Assembly: GCA_002411105.1 (NCBI GenBank)
Contig: DHQX01000032.1
Location: 521-53,749, forward strand
DNA from: Christensenella sp. UBA5327
GTDB lineage: Bacteria; Bacillota; Clostridia; Christensenellales; Aristaeellaceae
Length of the DNA stretch: 53,229 bases
Direction: 5' to 3'
Positions 49,379 through 53,229 of the stretch are shown in pieces. The notes under the pieces are model-generated. The model was not told the origin of the DNA, did not search any database, and was given only the letters and a program-made list of their open reading frames with translations. Position 1 is the stretch's first letter, and the number at the start of each line of letters is the position of its first letter. Made by a program: the position numbers and the translations under genes.

Positions 49379-50056
49379 ATGAAAAAACTGTTTGCACTGT
49401 TTCTGACCCTCGCTTTGTCCCTCAGCCTGACCGCTGTCCTGGCCGAATCGCCCACGCCCGAGCCGGATGCCCAGGTGGTGCCAGCCCTTGAAATCCAGCT
49501 CAACGAGGATGTGGTGCGCTCCGGCGTGTTCCCGGAAACCCAGGACAAGGTGAGCCTGGAAAACGGCGTCTACACCCTGGAAACTGGCGGCTATACGCTG
49601 AAGTTTAAGCCTCCCTTTGGCATGCTGGTCTTCACCCAGGATATGCAGGGCCAGCTTCAGGACTTCCTGCGCGCCAAGGATGGCCGCGCCATCGCTGAGT
49701 TCCTCATCAATAATAATTTGAGCGGCGTGTTTCTGGATTCCACCAACATGAACGAGGCTCTGCTGATCATCAAAGAGACAGCCATGAGCAGGATGTTCGT
49801 GGATTCCGACAAGGACTTCCCCCTGGTGCTTGCTACCGTGCAAAGCATGTTGCTGGACAACGATGAAGCCAGCGAAATCCAAATCGCCGGCAAATCCTTT
49901 ATCCGCAAGGTCGAGCCCCATGAGGAAGGAACTTACCTCCTCTACTACACGCTCAACGCCGGCAAGTGGGTGGGCCTGCAAGTCTACGAGACCGAAATCA
50001 CCCCCGAACTGGAAGAGTTCATGGTCAGCATCGTGGAGGGCTTCATCTTTCCATAA
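49379..50056 (+). CDS. Small exported protein, unknown function
   Basis: A 225-residue protein with the signal peptide MKKLFALFLTLALSLSLTAV ending VLA-ES. ATG 49379 follows AAGGAGA, 42 bases after the peptidase stop, so it is probably in the same operon. The mature part begins with an acidic, Pro-rich linker (SPTPEPDAQ). A single mixed domain follows (YTLETGGYTLKFKPPFGMLVFTQDM, then helices, and at the end GTYLLYYTLNAGKWVGLQVYETEITPELEEFMVSIVEGFIF). The last part resembles stress-response lipoprotein folds of the PsbP/Mog1 type that measure effects on other exported proteins, but this is a weak impression. It may assist or inhibit the neighbouring peptidase. Confidence 0.7.
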   Translation: MKKLFALFLTLALSLSLTAVLAESPTPEPDAQVVPALEIQLNEDVVRSGVFPETQDKVSLENGVYTLETGGYTLKFKPPFGMLVFTQDMQGQLQDFLRAKDGRAIAEFLINNNLSGVFLDSTNMNEALLIIKETAMSRMFVDSDKDFPLVLATVQSMLLDNDEASEIQIAGKSFIRKVEPHEEGTYLLYYTLNAGKWVGLQVYETEITPELEEFMVSIVEGFIFP

Positions 50057-50075
50057 CCACCCACCAAACCTCGTC

Positions 50076-50103
50076 AAAGGGCTGCCTCACCCGGCAGCCC
50101 TTT
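50076..50103 (+). terminator. Terminator after the exported-protein genes
   Basis: Eleven-base stem AAAGGGCTGCC / GGCAGCCCTTT with a six-base loop, ending in TTT. Confidence 0.75.
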
Positions 50104-50129
50104 GATCTGGCATCCGTTTATGCTATAAT
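50102..50129 (+). promoter_or_regulatory. Promoter of the Nudix gene
   Basis: TTGATC (50102-50107), 16-base spacer, extended -10 TGCTATAAT (50121-50129). It starts inside the terminator stem end. Confidence 0.65.
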
Positions 50130-50163
50130 GCCCCGCAGACAACAGCGTAAATGAGGGATGAAC

Positions 50164-50616
50164 ATGGCTGAAGACCGGGTGCGCATCCGTTTTTATGAAC
50201 AGGGGGATGACAGCCAGGTCATTTTTTCCATCATCCCCTGCACCTACAAGGGCCAGTGGATCTGGGCTCAAAACAGGCAGCGCGTGGGCCTTGAGATCCC
50301 GGGCGGACATGTGGAGCCCGGTGAGACCCCCGATGCCGCCGCCCGGCGGGAGCTGGAGGAGGAGACCGGCGCAAAGGACTACCGCATCTGGCCGGTCACC
50401 TACTATTCCGTCAGCATGAGGGAGGCGGACGGCAGCTTCTCCCCGGAGCGCTTTGGCCGACTTTATTACGCTGAGATCACCTCTCTGGGGGAGATTCACT
50501 CAGAGATCGAGGGCATCACCTTCACCAACACCCTGCCCAAGCGCCTCACCTTCCCGGACATCCAGCCGGTATTCCTGAGGTTTGTCAAGGACTGGCGCAA
50601 AGCGCATAACCTGTAA
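50164..50616 (+). CDS. Nudix hydrolase (MutT/YtkD-like)
   Basis: About 150 residues from ATG 50164, with GAGGG six bases upstream (an ATG at 50158 is too close). The Nudix box GGHVEPGETPDAAARRELEEETG is a perfect match to GX5EX7REUXEEXGU. The preceding QRVGLEIPGG and the C-terminal KRLTFPDIQPVFLRFVKDW resemble Bacillus YtkD, which acts on oxidised nucleotides or RNA 5' ends. The substrate is inferred. Single gene between two terminators. Confidence 0.9.
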   Translation: MAEDRVRIRFYEQGDDSQVIFSIIPCTYKGQWIWAQNRQRVGLEIPGGHVEPGETPDAAARRELEEETGAKDYRIWPVTYYSVSMREADGSFSPERFGRLYYAEITSLGEIHSEIEGITFTNTLPKRLTFPDIQPVFLRFVKDWRKAHNL

Positions 50617-50624
50617 ACCAAAAA

Positions 50625-50648
50625 AGCCCCGGCACAAACGCCGGGGCT
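50625..50648. terminator. Bidirectional terminator
   Basis: Stem AGCCCCGGC / GCCGGGGCT flanked by an A-run on the left and CCGTCTTTT on the right, between convergent genes. Confidence 0.8.
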
Positions 50649-50667
50649 CCGTCTTTTGCCAGGCGGG

Positions 50668-51081
50668 CTACCAGATGTTGAACCACTGCCCCATCGCCCA
50701 GGGCTTGATCAGGTGCAACAGCATCAGCAGAAAGCTGATCAGCACCATGGCCTTGTGGGCCTTGAACACCTTGCGGTTTTTGGCGAAATGATGCCAGATG
50801 CCCAGCAGCACCGTCACAAAGAAACCCACATAGACCAAAAGCCCCGTGTGCAGCGCGATTCGCCCGTTTAAGGCCATATAGCCATGCACCAGGGCGATGA
50901 CAGCCAGCATCAGGCCGGCTGCCTTGTGCACCGGGCGCAGGCGCTTAATCAGGTTGAAGAAGCGTTTATCCCTGGTTTTCACTGTCCACTGGTTGAGGGT
51001 GCGCAGCCAATAGGGCGAGGTGGCGATAACAGCCAGAACCAGGCTGACCCAGCCTAACACTCTAAAATCCATCGCATTCAT
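50668..51081 (-). CDS. Four-helix membrane protein, putative b-type haem protein
   Basis: About 137 residues with four membrane helices. Histidines lie at helix ends in pairs expected for haem ligation: RPVHKAAGLMLAVIALVHGYMAL in helix two, GIWHHFAKN after helix three, and KAHKAMVLISFLLMLLHLIKPW in helix four. The layout resembles small cytochrome b561 or ferric-reductase-like proteins. The upstream gene (51141) encodes a cytochrome b5-like lipoprotein, and the two are read together with a 59-base gap. The start is uncertain: ATG 51081 or 51072, or TTG 51087; none has a strong binding site. Confidence 0.75.
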   Translation of the reverse strand: MNAMDFRVLGWVSLVLAVIATSPYWLRTLNQWTVKTRDKRFFNLIKRLRPVHKAAGLMLAVIALVHGYMALNGRIALHTGLLVYVGFFVTVLLGIWHHFAKNRKVFKAHKAMVLISFLLMLLHLIKPWAMGQWFNIW

Positions 51082-51140
51082 TTCCAAAGCCTGCCGGCAG
51101 GATGAGGCCGGCAGGCTGTCGCTTTCCTGGGGAATGGCGC

Positions 51141-51962
51141 TTAGTCCTTCAGCACGCCGATTTCCACCACATTTTCAAGTTTTCCAACCCCGTGGGGGGA
51201 TTTTTCCTTGATGGCCTCGGTCAGGTCCTGCCCGGCCTCAAAGCCGTTGTGGCTGCCATCCTTCCACAGGGCGCTTGCAGTCACGTCATAGATGACACCG
51301 TCCACCGCCACATAGGCGGGCTTGCCGTCCTTGCCGTTGAACTCCTTGAGCTCTTCCAGGGTCAGCTCCACCTTCACCCGGCCGATTTCCTTGACGTTCT
51401 CAAGTTTCTCCACCCCGTGGGGAGCTTTTTCCTTGATGGCCTCGGTCAGGTCCTGCCCGGCTTCAAAGCCGTTGTGGCTGCCATCCTTCCACAGGGCGCT
51501 GGCGGTCACGTCATAGACGACGCCGTCCACCGCCACATAGGCGGGCTTGCCGTCCTTGCCGGTGAACTCCTTGAGCTCCTCCAGGGTCAGCAGCACGGGT
51601 TTTTCTTCTTCGCCCTGGATGGCGGCCTTCACAGTCTCCGCCGTCTCATCGGCCTTTTGGGCCAGGTCATCCGCCGCCTCAGCCACGGTCTCCCGGGCTT
51701 CCTCAACGGTTTCCTTCAGCTCTTCCGCGGCCGCCTGGCCGGTTTCCTGCACCTGGTCTATGACCTTGCCCACTTCAGCTTCAGCGGTTGCCACCGCCTC
51801 CTCTGCCTTCTCCTCCAGGGTTTCGGGCGCGTCTTGCGCGGCCGGAGCCTCGGTCACGGTGGGCGCAGCCGTCGGGGCGGGGTTGGCCGGGGTGCAGCCC
51901 GCCAGGAACAGGGCTGCGGCGATCATGAGCGCCAGGGCGATCAGTTTCTTTTTATGGGTCAT
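51141..51962 (-). CDS. Lipoprotein with tandem cytochrome b5-like domains
   Basis: A 273-residue lipoprotein (lipobox LAGC; ATG 51962 after AAGGAG). An Ala/Pro/Thr linker precedes a long Ala/Glu-rich helix or coiled coil at about 55-120, then two nearly identical ~75-residue domains. Each has LTLEELKEF-GKDGKPAYVAVDGVVYDVT, WKDGSHNGFEAGQDL, and PHGV--LENV-EIG. The His in GSHNG and in SPHG or APHG are the likely axial haem ligands of the cyt b5-like haem/steroid-binding family. The coiled stalk would hold the haem domains away from the membrane. With the four-helix membrane protein it may carry electrons outward. Haem versus steroid binding is not decided by sequence. Confidence 0.88.
   Translation of the reverse strand: MTHKKKLIALALMIAAALFLAGCTPANPAPTAAPTVTEAPAAQDAPETLEEKAEEAVATAEAEVGKVIDQVQETGQAAAEELKETVEEARETVAEAADDLAQKADETAETVKAAIQGEEEKPVLLTLEELKEFTGKDGKPAYVAVDGVVYDVTASALWKDGSHNGFEAGQDLTEAIKEKAPHGVEKLENVKEIGRVKVELTLEELKEFNGKDGKPAYVAVDGVIYDVTASALWKDGSHNGFEAGQDLTEAIKEKSPHGVGKLENVVEIGVLKD
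51150..51595 (-). repeat. Tandem duplication of the b5-like domain
   Basis: Two copies of about 220 bases (roughly 51150-51370 and 51375-51595) are almost identical in DNA. The shared stretch includes the codons for KDGKPAYVAVDGV and LWKDGSHNGFEAGQDLTEA. The high identity suggests recent duplication or gene conversion. Confidence 0.85.
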
Positions 51963-52051
51963 GGATAACTCCTTTCGTGTCCGCGAAAAATACCTACAGT
52001 AGAGTAGATACCCAGCTATTCGTGGTCTAAACGGATAAAAGCGCTCAATCC

Positions 52052-52065
52052 GTTGCAATTGCAAC
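52052..52065. promoter_or_regulatory. Perfect 14-bp palindrome in divergent control region
   Basis: GTTGCAATTGCAAC lies between the b5-like lipoprotein gene and the ferredoxin-type gene, about 20 bases upstream of the latter's -10. A candidate operator for both. Confidence 0.5.
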
Positions 52066-52083
52066 TGAAAAACCCAGCCCCCC

Positions 52084-52092
52084 TGATATAAT
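52084..52092 (+). promoter_or_regulatory. Extended -10 promoter of the ferredoxin-type gene
   Basis: TGATATAAT, 49 bases before the start codon; no clear -35. Confidence 0.55.
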
Positions 52093-52141
52093 GATGGTGC
52101 CGGGCGGATAAGCCACCAGCCCGGCATCAGAAGGAGACCGG

Positions 52142-52843
52142 ATGCTGCGCGAGATCATCACCATTGACCAAGACAAATGCATCGGCTGCGGCCTGTGCGT
52201 CAAGGCCTGCCAGGAAGGCGCCATCGGCCTGGTGGACGGCAAGGCCCAGCTTTTGCGGGACGATTACTGCGATGGCCTGGGCAACTGCCTGCCCGCCTGC
52301 CCGGTGGACGCCATCAGCTTTGAAACCCGGGAGGCTGCCGCCTTTGACCCGGCCGCGGTGGCCGCCCGCAAAGAGGCCGATCAGGCCCAGGACGCCGCCT
52401 GCCCCCATTGCCCGGGCAGTGCGCCGGTTAGTCTCAGGCAGTCCGGCACGTCCGCTTCCATACCCCATGCCATGCCCAGTGAGCTTCCCAACTTCCCCGT
52501 GCAGCTGCAGCTGGTGGCGGTCAACGCGCCCTTTTTACAAAACGCGAAGCTGCTCATCGCTGCCGACTGCGCGGCCTATAGCCATGGAGATTTCCACCGT
52601 CAGTTCATCAAAGGCCGGGTCACCCTCATCGGCTGCCCGAAGCTTGATGACGCGGACTACGCCAAAAAACTCACCGACATCTTAACCTATAACAACATCC
52701 GCTCCCTCACCGTGGTGCGCATGGAGGTGCCCTGCTGCGGCGGGCTTGTCCGCTCCGTCACCAAGGCGCTTCAGGACTGCGGAAAAATGATCCCCTGGCA
52801 GGTGGTGACAATCTCCACCAAAGGGGATATTATCGAAGAATAG
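52142..52843 (+). CDS. Two-cluster ferredoxin-domain protein
   Basis: A 233-residue cytoplasmic iron-sulfur protein (ATG 52142 after AAGGAGA). Two [4Fe-4S] motifs are at the N terminus: CIGCGLCVKACQEGAI and a variant CDGLGNCLPACPVDAI. A further pair CPHCPGS lies near residue 82-85. The C-terminal ~110 residues hold more cysteines (AADCAAYSHGDFHRQF, LIGCPKLDD, EVPCCGGL) and look like a second redox or metal domain. Proteins of this layout are common in anaerobic Clostridia, often near hybrid-cluster or other redox enzymes. The exact reaction is unknown. A ferredoxin gene follows after 23 bases. Confidence 0.88.
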   Translation: MLREIITIDQDKCIGCGLCVKACQEGAIGLVDGKAQLLRDDYCDGLGNCLPACPVDAISFETREAAAFDPAAVAARKEADQAQDAACPHCPGSAPVSLRQSGTSASIPHAMPSELPNFPVQLQLVAVNAPFLQNAKLLIAADCAAYSHGDFHRQFIKGRVTLIGCPKLDDADYAKKLTDILTYNNIRSLTVVRMEVPCCGGLVRSVTKALQDCGKMIPWQVVTISTKGDIIEE

Positions 52844-52866
52844 ACAAATGAAGAGGAGGTTTCACC

Positions 52867-53055
52867 ATGAAAGCCATCGTTGACCACGACCTGTGCATCG
52901 GATGCGGCCTATGCGCCGACATCTGCCCGGAGGTTTTCCGGATGAACGACGATAACCTGGCCGAGGCCTATGCCGACATCACCCCCGAAACCCAGGAAAA
53001 GGCCGAGCAAGCCCGGGATGAGTGCCCGGTGGAAGCCATCACCATCGCCGAATAA
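52867..53055 (+). CDS. Ferredoxin, single [4Fe-4S]
   Basis: A 62-residue electron carrier. Ligands are CIGCGLC (Cys10, Cys13, Cys16) and Cys53 in DECPVEAI; Cys20 is extra and may form a disulfide or serve as an alternative ligand. Acidic, with Ala- and Glu-rich helix between. AGGAGG precedes ATG 52867. It is co-transcribed with the two-cluster protein and probably exchanges electrons with it. Confidence 0.95.
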   Translation: MKAIVDHDLCIGCGLCADICPEVFRMNDDNLAEAYADITPETQEKAEQARDECPVEAITIAE

Positions 53056-53072
53056 GCAACCCCTGCCCAGGA

Positions 53073-53105
53073 AGGGCTTCGCCAAGACGCGAAGCCCTCT
53101 TTCTC
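53073..53105 (+). terminator. Terminator after ferredoxin
   Basis: Ten-base stem AGGGCTTCGC / GCGAAGCCCT with a six-base loop, followed by CTTTCTC. Confidence 0.8.
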
Positions 53106-53146
53106 ATTGGATGAGCGGTTATGTACCCGCCTGCCCCCTAAAACCC

Positions 53147-53175
53147 TTGCCAAGATGGCCGTGGCATGGTATGAT
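53147..53175 (+). promoter_or_regulatory. Promoter of the tRNA gene
   Basis: TTGCCA (53147-53152), 17-base spacer, TGGTATGAT extended -10 (53167-53175), 11 bases before the mature tRNA 5' end. Confidence 0.75.
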
Positions 53176-53186
53176 TCCCCCGTCGC

Positions 53187-53229
53187 GGGATTATAGCTCA
53201 GTTGGCTAGAGCGCCACGTTGACATCGTG
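53187..53229 (+). tRNA. tRNA-Val (GAC anticodon), 3' end beyond window
   Basis: The acceptor strand GGGATTA, then TA, the D arm GCTC/GAGC with AGTTGGCTA loop, and the anticodon stem CCACG around loop TTGACAT are visible. The anticodon GAC reads valine codons GUC and GUU. The window ends in the 3' side of the anticodon stem. Confidence 0.88.

Overview
The window looks like a chromosomal segment of a GC-rich member of the Bacillota (Clostridia-like). Evidence for this is the AGGAGG-type ribosome binding sites, the frequent TTG and GTG starts, an AddB-type nuclease subunit with its four-cysteine iron-sulfur signature, ECF sigma/anti-sigma pairs, a YugP-type metallopeptidase, clostripain-like protease, ferredoxins, and no respiratory-chain genes. 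The assignment below class level is inference. No phage, insertion sequence, CRISPR array or rRNA was found. The DNA is mostly housekeeping and envelope or metal-homeostasis genes, with one decayed gene and one AT-richer gene.

Layout. 1-5.7 kb: glycogen phosphorylase (cut by the window edge) divergent from addB. 5.7-9.9 kb: a six-gene zinc operon read leftward from a Zur-box promoter (zur, a small His/Cys-rich membrane protein, a very His-rich zinc-binding protein, ATPase, permease, and a Cys-Cys lipoprotein). 9.9-13 kb: small regulators, a YrdB-like protein, a Nudix hydrolase, a hairpin-rich intergenic element, and a membrane-embedded LuxR-type regulator. 13.2-15.7 kb: enolase and a three-gene operon of small proteins. 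15.7-22.5 kb: a purine permease divergent from a five-gene envelope operon (membrane acyltransferase-like protein, GT-C-like protein, a small unknown, GtrA, DUF4180-like). 22.5-27 kb: YugP peptidase, a sigma/anti-sigma-like pair, and a thioredoxin-CcdA pair. 27-32.9 kb: a complete opp peptide uptake operon (oppBCDFA). 33-41.2 kb: a decayed old-yellow-enzyme gene, DUF1846, a baeRF-type protein, a lone ribonucleotide reductase beta subunit, a PHP phosphoesterase, a second sigma/anti-sigma pair, and cinA. 41.2-50.1 kb: an acetyltransferase, an HxlR regulator divergent from copper ATPase copA, and three exported proteins including a large clostripain-like protease. 50.1-53.2 kb: a Nudix hydrolase, a putative b-heme membrane protein next to a tandem cytochrome b5-like lipoprotein, two ferredoxin-type proteins, and the start of a tRNA-Val gene.

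How the parts work together. The zinc operon is a self-contained sensing and uptake unit. Its extra members (small His/Cys membrane protein, Cys-Cys OB-fold-like lipoprotein) suggest metal capture and hand-over outside the membrane. The 17.3-22.4 kb operon has the ingredients of lipid-carrier-dependent envelope modification and is the best candidate for an undescribed pathway. The b5-like lipoprotein plus four-helix membrane protein, divergent from ferredoxin genes, could be a transmembrane electron-transfer module. A hairpin that covers both the ribosome binding site and start codon of the PHP gene, and is followed by a T-run, is the clearest unusual regulatory structure.
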